DNA from: JABFRJ01 sp031374735
GTDB taxonomy: Bacteria; Pseudomonadota; Alphaproteobacteria; Rhizobiales; Hyphomicrobiaceae
Reading direction: 5' to 3'
NCBI GenBank assembly: GCA_031374735.1
Contig: JANMGQ010000252.1
Coordinates: 1-64,000, forward strand
Length of the DNA: 64,000 nucleotides
Shown here: piece after piece, positions 52,090 to 60,964 of the stretch
How the letters are laid out: each line of letters starts with the position of its first letter
Numbering within the stretch: the stretch's first letter is position 1
The notes under the pieces: model-generated
What the model saw: the letters and a program-made list of their open reading frames with translations, nothing else
Told to the model about the DNA's origin: nothing
Database searches by the model: none
Made by a program: the position numbers and the translations under genes

Positions 52090-52260
52090 TCACATTGCGG
52101 TTATCGAGGCCGTTACCGCAGCGATCGGCAAGTTATGCCTCACATTGCAGCAGCAATGCGTTGGCGCACATCTTGCCGGCCGATTCGGGTGCGGTTACGG
52201 ATAAGCCAAGGCCAATCGTTCGGCCGGAGTCGGGGGCGCCTCGCGGCGTGTGCATGTTGT

Positions 52261-52989
52261 ATGTCCGAGCGTCCGAAGTTCCCGGAATTCTTCGTTACCC
52301 AGCCGACACCCTGCCCCTATTTGCCGGGCCGTTTCGAGCGCAAGCTGTTCACACACATCACGCCCGATAAGCCGCGCGCCAACATCGATACGCTGCTGGT
52401 CAACGGCTTTCGCCGCAGCCAGCACATCGCCTACGTGCCCTACTGCACCAGCTGCCACGCGTGCGTCTCAGTGCGCGTGATCGCGCGTGAGTTCGAACCC
52501 TCGCGCAGCCAGCGCCGCATTTTGATGCGCAACCACGACATTCGCGCCGAGCGGCGCCCGCCTGTGCCGACGGCTGAGCAGTTTGCCCTGTTCAGCCATT
52601 ACATCGCGCGACGTCACGCCGACGGCGGCATGTCCGACATGGGCGTGCTCGATTATGCGGGTATGGTCGAGGACACGATGGTCGACACCATGGTGGTTGA
52701 ATACCGCTTGCCCAAAGAGCCACACCAGGATCGCGGCCGGCTGGTCGCCGTGGCTCTGCAGGATCGTCTCTCGGACGGCATTTCGATGGTCTATTCGTTC
52801 TTCGATCCCGACCTCGCCGAGCGATCGCTCGGCACGCATATGATCATGGATGCGATCGCAAGCCTCGGCCTCAAGCCCTATCTTTACCTCGGGTATTGGA
52901 TTCAGCGCTCGGATAAGATGAGCTACAAGGAGCGTTTCAAGCCGCAAGAAATGCTCACCCCGCAGGGCTGGATCCGGCGCGAGGTGTGA
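52261..52989 (+). CDS. bpt: aspartate/glutamate leucyltransferase
   Basis: Transfers Leu from tRNA to proteins with N-terminal Asp or Glu, marking them for ClpSAP degradation (bacterial N-end rule). N-terminal Cys motif PCPYLPGRFERKLF, then YVPYCTSCHACVSVRV, and the acyltransferase core with VYSFFDPD and SLGTHMIMDAI. At 242 aa it is of standard length. The ATG at 52261 has no clear ribosome-binding site. It is divergent from the radical SAM gene. Confidence 0.92.
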   Translation: MSERPKFPEFFVTQPTPCPYLPGRFERKLFTHITPDKPRANIDTLLVNGFRRSQHIAYVPYCTSCHACVSVRVIAREFEPSRSQRRILMRNHDIRAERRPPVPTAEQFALFSHYIARRHADGGMSDMGVLDYAGMVEDTMVDTMVVEYRLPKEPHQDRGRLVAVALQDRLSDGISMVYSFFDPDLAERSLGTHMIMDAIASLGLKPYLYLGYWIQRSDKMSYKERFKPQEMLTPQGWIRREV

Positions 52990-53063
52990 TGCTTGGAATA
53001 GAGGGCCAGTCTGTGCGTTAGTGTCTGTACGACGAGGCGAACACCGAGCCATCGAGGACACCC

Positions 53064-53582
53064 ATGAGCATCCGCCCCCTGAAGCCGATTGAAACCAGCA
53101 CGTCGGCCCAACCCATTGCCGCCGGCACGCGCATCGGCCATGTGCACCTGAAGGTGGCCGATCTCGACCGCGCGCTTAGTTTCTATTGCGGTGTGCTGGG
53201 GTTCGAGTTGAAGCAGCGCTACGGCGTCCAAGCCGCATTCATCTCAGCCGGCGACTATCACCACCACATCGGACTCAACACCTGGGAGAGCGCTGGTGGT
53301 TCGCCGCCGCCACCTGGCACGACAGGCTTGTTCCACACGGCGATCCTGTATCCGACGCGTGCCGCATTGGCCGATTCGCTGCGCCGTCTGCAGGCGGCCG
53401 GCATCCCCCTCGACGGCGCCAGTGATCACGGCGTCAGCGAAGCGCTGTATCTCCGTGATCCTGATCAGAACGGCGTCGAACTGTATTGGGACAAGCCACG
53501 TGAGGCCTGGCCGCAGGACGATGCGGCGGCACTGCAGATGTTCACCCGGCGTCTTGACCTGCAAGATCTGCTCAAGGCCTAG
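53064..53582 (+). CDS. VOC family protein (catechol 2,3-dioxygenase-like)
   Basis: A 172-aa vicinal-oxygen-chelate protein. The first half has GHVHLKVADLDRALSFYCGVLGF and HHHIGLNTWES with metal-ligand His. The second half has GLFHTAILYP and RDPDQNGVELYW, ending with the ligand Glu. Single-domain members of this type are dioxygenase-like or glyoxalase-like, and the substrate is unknown. It follows bpt after a 74-bp gap and is convergent with clpX. Confidence 0.85.
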   Translation: MSIRPLKPIETSTSAQPIAAGTRIGHVHLKVADLDRALSFYCGVLGFELKQRYGVQAAFISAGDYHHHIGLNTWESAGGSPPPPGTTGLFHTAILYPTRAALADSLRRLQAAGIPLDGASDHGVSEALYLRDPDQNGVELYWDKPREAWPQDDAAALQMFTRRLDLQDLLKA

Positions 53583-53668
53583 TGCCGATGCATGATGTGG
53601 TCGCCCGAGTGCGATCGCCAATTCAGCAGGCTGCATACACTTTGCTAGACTCCGCCGAGCATACTGCA

Positions 53669-53696
53669 CGTCATCCCGGAGAGGGCCGGGATGACG
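53669..53696. terminator. hairpin of the CGTCATCCCGG repeat family between VOC and clpX
   Basis: CGTCATCCCGG (53669-53679) pairs exactly with CCGGGATGACG (53686-53696) over a 6-base loop. It lies in the 135-bp gap between convergent genes and shares its outer 10 bases with the palindrome at 47036. No T run follows, so it could act as a weak bidirectional terminator or as an mRNA end protector. Confidence 0.6.
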
Positions 53697-53717
53697 CGGT
53701 CTCGGCGCTGCGAGCAA

Positions 53718-54968
53718 TCAGGCAGTCGCCGGCTTGTCCTCGGCGACGCGGTCCGTGTGGATGCGCAGCGGTTTTGCGTTGCCGTCGACCACTTCAGGGC
53801 CAACGACGACTTCTTCCACGCCCTTAAGACCCGGGAGATCGAACATCGAGTCGAGAAGGATGCCTTCCATGATCGAGCGGAGGCCACGCGCGCCGGTCTT
53901 GCGATCGATGGCCTTGCGCGAGATCGCCTTCAGGGCGTCCTGCGTGATGGTGAGCTTGACGTCTTCCATCTCGAACAGGCGCTGATACTGCTTGACGATC
54001 GCGTTCTTCGGCGAGGTCAGGATCTGGATCAGAGCGGCTTCATCGAGATCCTCAAGCGTCGCGATAACAGGCAAGCGGCCGATGAACTCAGGGATCAAGC
54101 CGAACTTCAGCAGGTCTTCCGGCTCGACGCTCTTGAGGACTTCGCCCGTGCGCCGCTCATCCGGACCGGTGACAGTCGCCCCGAAACCAAGCGACGAGCC
54201 GCGGCCACGACGCGAGATGATCTTCTCAAGGCCAGCAAATGCGCCGCCGCAGATGAAGAGAATGTTCGAGGTGTCGACCTGCAGGAACTCCTGCTGCGGA
54301 TGCTTGCGGCCGCCTTGGGGCGGCACGCTGGCGACGGTGCCTTCCATGATCTTGAGCAAGGCCTGCTGCACGCCTTCGCCCGAGACGTCGCGGGTGATGG
54401 AGGGGTTGTCGGACTTGCGGCTGATCTTGTCAATTTCGTCGATGTAGACGATGCCGCGCTGGGCGCGTTCGACGTTGTAGTCGGCGGCCTGGAGCAGCTT
54501 CAGGATGATGTTTTCGACGTCCTCTCCGACGTAGCCGGCTTCGGTAAGCGTCGTGGCATCCGCCATCGTGAAGGGCACGTCGAGGATGCGGGCCAGCGTC
54601 TGGGCGAGCAATGTCTTGCCGCAACCGGTTGGGCCGACAAGCAGGATGTTAGACTTCGCCAGTTCGACGTCGTTGTTCTTGGCCGCGTGATTGAGGCGCT
54701 TGTAGTGGTTGTGGACGGCCACAGCGAGCACGCGTTTGGCATGCATCTGACCGATGACATAACTGTCGAGCACTGCGCAGATTTCCTGCGGGGACGGCAC
54801 GCCATCGCGGGATTTGACAAGAGTGTTCTTGTTTTCTTCGCGAATGATGTCCATGCACAGCTCGACGCACTCGTCGCAAATGAACACCGTCGGACCGGCG
54901 ATCAGCTTGCGCACCTCGTGCTGGCTCTTGCCGCAGAACGAGCAGTAGAGAGTGTTCTTCTCGGCCAT
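53718..54968 (-). CDS. clpX: ATP-dependent Clp protease ATP-binding subunit ClpX
   Basis: A 416-aa AAA+ unfoldase. An N-terminal four-Cys zinc finger (YCSFCGK to CDECVELC) is followed by Walker A VGPTGCGKTLLAQTL, Walker B YIDEIDKI, a GYVGEDVE pore-loop region and sensor motifs including RTGEVLKS. It feeds substrates to ClpP. GAGGATCGG lies before the ATG. The gene is separate from clpP by a 435-bp gap, so its own promoter is likely. Confidence 0.97.
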   Translation of the reverse strand: MAEKNTLYCSFCGKSQHEVRKLIAGPTVFICDECVELCMDIIREENKNTLVKSRDGVPSPQEICAVLDSYVIGQMHAKRVLAVAVHNHYKRLNHAAKNNDVELAKSNILLVGPTGCGKTLLAQTLARILDVPFTMADATTLTEAGYVGEDVENIILKLLQAADYNVERAQRGIVYIDEIDKISRKSDNPSITRDVSGEGVQQALLKIMEGTVASVPPQGGRKHPQQEFLQVDTSNILFICGGAFAGLEKIISRRGRGSSLGFGATVTGPDERRTGEVLKSVEPEDLLKFGLIPEFIGRLPVIATLEDLDEAALIQILTSPKNAIVKQYQRLFEMEDVKLTITQDALKAISRKAIDRKTGARGLRSIMEGILLDSMFDLPGLKGVEEVVVGPEVVDGNAKPLRIHTDRVAEDKPATA

Positions 54969-54982
54969 CCGATCCTCACGTT

Positions 54983-55036
54983 CCCCGTTTAAGGGTTTGG
55001 CCCCACTTAAGGGATTGACCCCGCTTAAGGGGTTAG
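54983..55036. repeat. three tandem 18-bp repeats in the clpX leader
   Basis: Three head-to-tail 18-bp units (54983-55000, 55001-55018, 55019-55036) share the consensus CCCCRYTTAAGGGNTTRR on the plus strand. Each has a CCC...TTAA...GGG core that can fold into a short hairpin. They lie 14 bp upstream of the clpX start, in its leader. They could be regulator sites or structured RNA. The rest of the 54969-55403 gap has no gene. Confidence 0.75.
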
Positions 55037-55363
55037 CCCGTTGGGGCTCTTGTTCGATCCTTGTCCGGTAAGCAATTCGCTTGCCGCACTCACGTTTCCG
55101 GCAAAGTGCCGTTATGTACTTTGTCTGTTCCGGCGACGCACTTCTTAGCAGGAACAGAGCACGCTAGCGCGGGCAAGATCAAGAAGCGATTAAGGCGGAC
55201 CCAGTAGAACGCACAGCAGCTTGCGGAACAAACGCGCAATGTTCTCATTCCAAGATCATGGCCGATACACATTCTGCGCGGTGAGTGCAGAGTCGTCCGC
55301 ACATAGTTTTCTCTAGGTTCTCATAGTGTTTCAATTTCGGCAGACTATAGCGCAAACCCGAAA

Positions 55364-55394
55364 GGCTGAGATGCTTGAACGTCGCACCTCAGCC
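55364..55394 (-). terminator. stem-loop terminator after clpP
   Basis: GGCTGAGaTGC (55364-55374) pairs with GCAcCTCAGCC (55384-55394) with one mismatch and a 9-base loop, starting 10 bp past the clpP stop on the minus strand. The following sequence (CTTTCGGGTTT) has a partial T tract. It probably ends clpP transcription before clpX. Confidence 0.6.
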
Positions 55395-55403
55395 GAAATC
55401 TCA

Positions 55404-56033
55404 TTATGCCTTACCAACTTGTTCAATATCTTCGCGCTTGGACAGGACGCGGTCGACGATGCCAAAGGCCTTGGCCTCATCGGCGCTCATGAAATTGTCA
55501 CGATCCAACGCCCGCTCGATGTCATCATAGGTCTTTGCGGTGTGTTTTACGTACACCTCGTTCAGGCGCTTCTTGGTCTTGGTGATGCTGACGGCATGGC
55601 GCTCGATGTCGGAGGCCTGGCCCTGGAAACCACCAGACGGCTGGTGCACCATGATGCTCGCGTGCGGCAGCGCATAGCGCTTGCCGGCAGCGCCTGCCGC
55701 CAACAGCAGCGAGCCCATCGACGCAGCCTGGCCGATGCATAGCGTCGCCACGGGGCTCTTGATGAACTGCATGGTGTCGTAGATCGCCATGCCCGCCGTG
55801 ACGAGACCGCCCGGCGAATTGATGTACATGGCGATTTCCTTGGCGGGGTTCTGCGCCTCGAGAAACAGCAGCTGCATGCAGATCGAAGACGCCATCTGGT
55901 CTTCGACTGGGCCAACAACGAAAATAATACGATCTTGCAGCATGCGCGAGGGCAGGTCGTAGGTGCGCTCCCCGCGGTTGGTCTGCTCGATGACGGCAGG
56001 CCAGTAGGCGGCCGAAGTCGGGAAGATGGTCAT
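55404..56033 (-). CDS. clpP: ATP-dependent Clp protease proteolytic subunit
   Basis: A 209-aa serine protease that forms the Clp chamber. Catalytic Ser in GQAASMGSLLL, His in SIMVHQPSGG and Asp in the C-terminal helical region are in place, and the family start DRIIFVVGPVEDQMAS is seen. ATG at 56033 with GGAAAG upstream is chosen over a 54-codon longer reading. It lies between the divergent glmU and the clpX gene. Confidence 0.96.
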   Translation of the reverse strand: MTIFPTSAAYWPAVIEQTNRGERTYDLPSRMLQDRIIFVVGPVEDQMASSICMQLLFLEAQNPAKEIAMYINSPGGLVTAGMAIYDTMQFIKSPVATLCIGQAASMGSLLLAAGAAGKRYALPHASIMVHQPSGGFQGQASDIERHAVSITKTKKRLNEVYVKHTAKTYDDIERALDRDNFMSADEAKAFGIVDRVLSKREDIEQVGKA

Positions 56034-56342
56034 GGGGAGGCTTTCCAGCGGTCGGATCTGAAGCAAGGCGTCTGGCGATAGGAGCCAGTGATGGCCCACA
56101 AGGCGAGACTCGCTAAATAGGGTGTTCGCACGTGATCTGGAAGATGGGACAACGGGTCCCGTATGGGCCTGTGCGGGGAGTGTGTGTGTAATCACTGGAT
56201 ATCGTGAACGGGGTCTCTGCTCTTTTGACTTTTAATGCATACGCAAAGCCGTGTCGGCGTGGCATGCTCCTTGCCGACGGCGCTTCTTGCCGATTGTAGG
56301 TGTCAGTGAGAAACCGATACACCGAATCGCGAGGGACGACTC
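56034..56342. other. 309-bp divergent region between clpP and glmU
   Basis: No gene or RNA is seen. It must contain the promoters of both genes. A TTGACT at 56224 lies in an A/T-rich patch but has no convincing -10 element at normal spacing. Confidence 0.5.
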
Positions 56343-57695
56343 ATGGCGCAACTGCTCACGCTCATTCTCGGTGCCGGCAAGGGCACGCGCATGAAATCGG
56401 CGCGGCCCAAAGTCATGCATGCGATCGCAGGCCGCTCGATGCTCGGTCATGTCGTGGCCGTCGCCAAGGAGACGGGGACGTCGTCGATTGCTGTCGTGGT
56501 TGGCCCCGGTATGGACGACGTTGCAGCGGAAGCGCGCAAACATCTTGCCGGCACTGAGGTCTATGTCCAGACCGACCAGCGTGGCACGGCTGACGCCGTA
56601 CTCGCCGCCCGCGCAGCGCTCAAGGCCAACACGGGCGATGTGCTTGTCATGTTCGGCGACACGCCGCTGATCACCGCGGCCACGGCAAAAAAACTGGTTG
56701 CGGCTCTGGATGCCGGCACCAACGTCGCCGTGCTGGGTTTTCACGCAGCCGACCCAACGGGCTACGGGCGCCTGCTCACGGATGCGAGCGGTGCTCTCAC
56801 AGCCATCCGTGAGCACAACGATGCCAATGAAACCGAACGCAAGGTCACCTTGTGTAACTCGGGACTGATGGCCTTTCGCGTGCCCGACCTCGTCGCCTTG
56901 CTCGACAAGATCACGCCCAACAACGCCAAGGCCGAACTCTACCTGACCGACGCCGTCGCGCTGGCGTGTGCGAGCGGGCTCAAGGCGGTCGCCGTGACGG
57001 GCGAGGAAGAGGAAATGCTTGGCATCAACTCGCGCCAGCAACTCGCGGAAGCCGAGGCCGTGCTCCAGTCCCGCGCGCGTTTGCGCGCCATGGCGGATGG
57101 TGCGACGCTGATCGCACCTGAGACCGTCTGGTTTTCACACGACACCAAGATCGGCCGTGACGTCGTCATTGAGCCGAACGTGTTCTTCGGCCCCGGCGTC
57201 AGTGTCGGCGACAACGTGCAGATCAATGCCAACTGCCATATCGAAGGCGCGACAATTGCCAATGGCGCACGCATAGGTCCGTTTGCCCGGCTGCGTCCCG
57301 GTGCCAAGCTCGGCACCGACGTGCACATCGGCAACTTCGTCGAGGTCAAGAACGTCACCATGGAAGCCGGCGCAAAAGCCAATCACCTCGCCTATGTCGG
57401 CGACGGACGGGTTGGCTCCAAAGCCAACATCGGCGCGGGCACCATCTTCTGCAACTATGATGGCTTCAACAAGAACTTCACCGATGTCGGAGCCGGCGTG
57501 TTCATTGGTTCAAACAGCGCCCTCGTTGCGCCCGTGAAGATCGGTGACGGTGCCATGATCGCCGCTGGCTCGACGATCACCCGCGATGTCGCAGCCGGCA
57601 GCCTCGCCGTCGCCCGCGGCACGCAAGAGGAGCGGCCCGGTTGGGCGACGAAATTTCGCGAGCTGATGAGCCGGAAAAAGAAAGCCAAGTCGTGA
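56343..57695 (+). CDS. glmU: bifunctional UDP-GlcNAc pyrophosphorylase / GlcN-1-P acetyltransferase
   Basis: A 450-aa enzyme that makes UDP-GlcNAc for peptidoglycan and lipid A. The N-terminal uridylyltransferase motif is LILGAGKGTRMKSARPKVMH and the C-terminal half is a left-handed beta-helix of hexapeptide repeats (VVIEPNVFFGPGVSVGDNV and onward) with ANHLAYVGD and YDGFNK. The stop overlaps the GTG start of the methyltransferase. glmS is 856 bp downstream. Confidence 0.96.
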   Translation: MAQLLTLILGAGKGTRMKSARPKVMHAIAGRSMLGHVVAVAKETGTSSIAVVVGPGMDDVAAEARKHLAGTEVYVQTDQRGTADAVLAARAALKANTGDVLVMFGDTPLITAATAKKLVAALDAGTNVAVLGFHAADPTGYGRLLTDASGALTAIREHNDANETERKVTLCNSGLMAFRVPDLVALLDKITPNNAKAELYLTDAVALACASGLKAVAVTGEEEEMLGINSRQQLAEAEAVLQSRARLRAMADGATLIAPETVWFSHDTKIGRDVVIEPNVFFGPGVSVGDNVQINANCHIEGATIANGARIGPFARLRPGAKLGTDVHIGNFVEVKNVTMEAGAKANHLAYVGDGRVGSKANIGAGTIFCNYDGFNKNFTDVGAGVFIGSNSALVAPVKIGDGAMIAAGSTITRDVAAGSLAVARGTQEERPGWATKFRELMSRKKKAKS

Positions 57696-58411
57696 GTTCC
57701 GACTGGGATCGCTCGGCCGCTGGATGGATAGACGGGCTCGGCGAGACCGGCGACTACGGTCGCGCTTTCGTGCTTGATCCTGTCATGCAAGAGCGCGTGC
57801 GTCTTGGCCGATATGAAACAGCCCTCGATATTGGCTGCGGCGAAGGCCGCTTCACACGGTGGATGCAGTCACAGGGTCTCAAAGTCATTGGCATCGACCC
57901 AACGGCGGCGCTGCTTGACGCGGCGCGCGCAAAAGACCCTGGCGGCGACTATCGAAGCGGTGTCGCAGAACGCATTGGCTGTGCTGACAGCACATTCGAT
58001 CTCGTTGTGTCTTACCTGATGTTGATCGACGTGGCCGATGCCAGGGCCGCTATTCATGAAATGGCGCGCGTCCTGAAGCCCGGCGGAACGCTGCTCATCG
58101 CCAACTTGACCAGCTTCAATACATCGACGGCAGAGCACGGCTCTGTCCGCGACGAAAACGGCGCATTTTTGTACTATCCGGTCGACCGCTACCTTGAAGA
58201 ACGCGGCCAGCAGGTTGGCTGGCGCAACGGCGCCATCGCGATCACAAACTACCATCGGCCCATGAAGTACTATATGCAAGCTTGTCTGAGCGCAGGATTG
58301 GCGTTGACCTTTTTTGACGAACCCACGCCGGTCGGCGGCGATCAGGTGAAAGCTGGCGAGTATCGTCGGGCGCGGTACTTCCTCGTCATGGAGTGGCGCA
58401 AGGCAGGGTAG
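57692..58411 (+). CDS. class I SAM-dependent methyltransferase
   Basis: A 239-aa methyltransferase with motif I LDIGCGEGRFTRWM, acidic loop GIDPTAALLDAA, motif LVVSYLMLIDV and post-motif VLKPGGTLLIANL. Its substrate is not evident. The GTG at 57692 overlaps the glmU TGA by four bases, so it is translated together with glmU. It separates glmU from glmS, which are otherwise neighbours in many Hyphomicrobiales. Confidence 0.85.
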   Translation: MSSDWDRSAAGWIDGLGETGDYGRAFVLDPVMQERVRLGRYETALDIGCGEGRFTRWMQSQGLKVIGIDPTAALLDAARAKDPGGDYRSGVAERIGCADSTFDLVVSYLMLIDVADARAAIHEMARVLKPGGTLLIANLTSFNTSTAEHGSVRDENGAFLYYPVDRYLEERGQQVGWRNGAIAITNYHRPMKYYMQACLSAGLALTFFDEPTPVGGDQVKAGEYRRARYFLVMEWRKAG

Positions 58412-58454
58412 TCACTTTGGCCCAAGAGTTGCTCACATCTCGCCGTAGCTGATC

Positions 58455-58539
58455 GACCAATCGGCAAAGTGAAACAAAGTGTTAATGGACTGGCCCTACC
58501 AACGCACTGTACGCGTTGTAGGTGGGGCAGACCAATCGG
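58455..58539 (+). promoter_or_regulatory. glmS leader with direct repeats and a stem-loop
   Basis: GACCAATCGG occurs twice (58455-58464 and 58530-58539). Between them CCTACCAACGC (58495-58505) pairs with GCGTTGTAGG (58513-58522) with one bulged C and a 7-base loop. The second repeat is 12 bp before the glmS ATG. This may regulate glmS; no glmS ribozyme fold was recognised. Confidence 0.45.
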
Positions 58540-58551
58540 GGACATACACGC

Positions 58552-60372
58552 ATGTGTGGCATCGTCGGCATTCTCGGCTCCAAGCCGGTGGCCTCAGATA
58601 TCGTGGATGCGCTACGGCGCCTGGAATATCGCGGATACGACTCAGCTGGGGTCGCCACCATCGAGGGTGGCCAGTTGGACCGCCGCCGCGCTGAAGGCAA
58701 GCTGCGCAATCTTGAAACGCGCCTGTCAAACCAGCCGCTGCAAGGCGTCACTGGCATCGGCCACACGCGCTGGGCCACCCACGGCCGCCCGGTAGAGCGC
58801 AACGCGCACCCGCACATGAACGATCGCGTCGCCGTCGTGCACAACGGCATCATCGAGAATTTCCAGGATCTCAAGGCGGAACTGACGGCCAAGGGTTTCA
58901 AGTTCGAAACCGAGACGGACACGGAAACGGTTCTGCATCTGGTCACCGATTTCCTCAACAAGGGCTACACGCCCAAAGACGCGGCACACGCTGCCTTGAA
59001 GCGCCTGCATGGTGCCTTTGCGCTCGGCATCATCTTCGCCGGCGATGAGAACCTGATGGTCGGCGCCCGCTCCGGCCCGCCGCTCGCGATCGGTTATGGC
59101 GATGGTGAGATGTATCTCGGCTCCGATGCCATTGCGCTCGCCCCGTTCACCGACACGATCTCGTACATGGAGGACGGCGACTGGTGCGTGCTGACACGCT
59201 CGGGCGTGACGTTCTACTCGCTCGACGGCAAGACCATCACCCGCCCCAAGATCAAGTCGCAGGCCAATTCGCTGATTGTCGAGAAGGGCAACTACCGCCA
59301 CTTCATGGCCAAGGAAATCCACGAGCAGCCCGAGGTCATCTCGCACACGCTCGGCAACTACATCGACATGAGCACGGCGACCGTGCGTTTCCCTGATATG
59401 GGCGTTGATCTCGCGGCCATCAATCGCGTCACCATCTCAGCCTGCGGCACCGCCTATTACGCGGGCGTGGTTGCCAAGTATTGGATCGAGCGTTACGCAC
59501 GCCTGCCGGTCGAAATCGATGTGGCGTCGGAGTTCCGCTATCGCGAAGTTCCTGTAACGCCCGGTGGTCTCGCGGTGTTCATCACGCAGTCCGGTGAAAC
59601 TGCCGACACGCTTGAGACGCTGCGCTATTGCAAGCGCAACGGCCAAACCATCGCGGCTGTCGTCAATGTGCGCACCTCCACCATCGCGCGTGAATCGCAT
59701 GCGGTGCTGCCAACTCTTGCCGGCCCCGAAATCGGCGTTGCGTCGACCAAGGCCTTCACCTCGCAGCTCTCGGTGCTCGCCTGTCTCGCCATAGCCATCG
59801 GCCGCGCCCGCGGTACGATCGATCGTGCCAAGGAACAGGAACTGGTCAAGGCGCTGACGGAGCTACCCCGCCAGATCGCCAACCTGCTCAAGGACGAAAC
59901 GCTGTACATGCGCCTCGCTCATGAGATCTCCAAGGCTCGAGATGTGCTCTATCTCGGTCGTGGCACGAGCTATCCGATCGCCATGGAAGGCGCGCTGAAG
60001 CTCAAGGAGATCTCCTACATCCACGCTGAAGGCTATGCCGCTGGCGAACTCAAGCACGGCCCCATCGCGCTCATTGACGAGAACGTGCCCGTGGTCGTCG
60101 TTGCGCCGGAAGATGAGCTGTTCGACAAGACCGTTTCGAACATGCAGGAGGTGGCCGCACGCGGTGGGCAGATCATCTTGATCTCCGACGCGCCAACGGA
60201 CAAGTCCGGCTGCCGTCTCATGAGCCACATCAAAATGCCGAAGGCGCACTCGTTCACGACGCCAATTCTCTACTCCGTGCCCGTCCAGTTGATCGCCTAT
60301 CATACGGCCGTCTTCATGGGCACGGATGTCGATCAGCCGCGCAACCTCGCGAAGTCTGTGACGGTGGAGTAG
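58552..60372 (+). CDS. glmS: glutamine-fructose-6-phosphate aminotransferase
   Basis: Makes glucosamine-6-phosphate from fructose-6-phosphate and glutamine. The N-terminal Cys2 nucleophile (MCGIVGILG), the glutaminase motifs GIGHTRWATHG and NGIIENF, two SIS domains (SACGTAYYAG, ITQSGETADTLETL and GRGTSYPIAMEGALKLKE), and the C-terminal KSVTVE tail are all present. At 606 aa it is full length. The ATG at 58552 is chosen because Cys2 must be the first residue after Met. Confidence 0.97.
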   Translation: MCGIVGILGSKPVASDIVDALRRLEYRGYDSAGVATIEGGQLDRRRAEGKLRNLETRLSNQPLQGVTGIGHTRWATHGRPVERNAHPHMNDRVAVVHNGIIENFQDLKAELTAKGFKFETETDTETVLHLVTDFLNKGYTPKDAAHAALKRLHGAFALGIIFAGDENLMVGARSGPPLAIGYGDGEMYLGSDAIALAPFTDTISYMEDGDWCVLTRSGVTFYSLDGKTITRPKIKSQANSLIVEKGNYRHFMAKEIHEQPEVISHTLGNYIDMSTATVRFPDMGVDLAAINRVTISACGTAYYAGVVAKYWIERYARLPVEIDVASEFRYREVPVTPGGLAVFITQSGETADTLETLRYCKRNGQTIAAVVNVRTSTIARESHAVLPTLAGPEIGVASTKAFTSQLSVLACLAIAIGRARGTIDRAKEQELVKALTELPRQIANLLKDETLYMRLAHEISKARDVLYLGRGTSYPIAMEGALKLKEISYIHAEGYAAGELKHGPIALIDENVPVVVVAPEDELFDKTVSNMQEVAARGGQIILISDAPTDKSGCRLMSHIKMPKAHSFTTPILYSVPVQLIAYHTAVFMGTDVDQPRNLAKSVTVE

Positions 60373-60388
60373 GAAACGAGGCAGTTCA

Positions 60389-60681
60389 TCAATGCGCGAT
60401 CGGAAGGTCGCGCATGCGAACACGTTGGTCGTCTACGATCCAAATTTTGCCGTGAAGCGGTTTCATCTTGAGTATCGCAATAAGCCGGGACACGGCCGCG
60501 ATCTGCGCAGGTGCAATTTGTTGCGCCAGGCGCAGCACGATGACGACGTGAGAGCTTGTTGGCGCCCCAGGCCTCAGATCCGCGAAATCCAGATCAGCGG
60601 TCACGATCGCTCGGCCCTCACTTTCGCAGATTGAAGCGAGCATCGGATCGGTCGAGCCTTTTCGTCAATCTTGAATCTCAC
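60389..60681 (-). pseudogene. DUF5615 PIN-like toxin, broken by deletion and frameshift
   Basis: The GTG at 60681 overlaps the upstream antitoxin stop (GTGA) and begins VRFKIDEKA, the normal DUF5615 start. Within a dozen codons the frame is lost. The family's C-terminal part continues in another frame from 60643 as MLASICESEGRAIVTADLDF and onward through HVVIVLRL to IWIVDD. About 30 codons that normally join these parts are missing. The first frame reaches a stop at about 60600, so no full-length toxin can be made. Confidence 0.75.
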
Positions 60682-60917
60682 GCAGCCGAAGCCTTCGGTA
60701 GCTCGATCACTTCATCGCGCGCGAGTGCTGCCGCATAAGCAAGGCAGGCGCGAATGTGATCTGAGGTGATCACCGGATAGTGACGGCGGATTTCTTCCTC
60801 GCCCATGCCGACTGCAACATTGTCGAGCACGACAGAAACCAGCACGCGTGTGCCTCTGATCGTCGCGCGCCCGTTACAGATCTCGGCATTATGGGTGATG
60901 TGCTTTTGCCAATCCAT
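60678..60917 (-). CDS. DUF433 family antitoxin
   Basis: A 79-aa protein with the DUF433 core ICNGRATIRGTRVLVSVVLD, then EEEIRRHYPVITSDHIRACLAYAA, a winged-helix DNA-binding fold typical of VapB-type partners of DUF5615. The ATG at 60917 is used. The gene looks intact, while the toxin behind it is disabled, so it could now act only as an orphan antitoxin or repressor. Confidence 0.85.
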   Translation of the reverse strand: MDWQKHITHNAEICNGRATIRGTRVLVSVVLDNVAVGMGEEEIRRHYPVITSDHIRACLAYAAALARDEVIELPKASAA

Positions 60918-60964
60918 GGCGTTTTGTACCATCGCGGGCCAGTAGAGTCACTGTTGACCCTCCC

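Noticed and set aside
53691..54992. 433-codon plus-strand ORF opposite clpX
   Set aside because: It mirrors clpX closely and has no motif of its own; clpX is certain.
55364..55394. The hairpin as part of a small RNA gene between clpX and clpP
   Set aside because: Its position just past the clpP stop is explained by termination; no promoter or second stem supports an independent RNA.
58412..58551. glmS ribozyme in the leader
   Set aside because: No conserved catalytic core was recognised, and such ribozymes are known mainly from Gram-positive bacteria.
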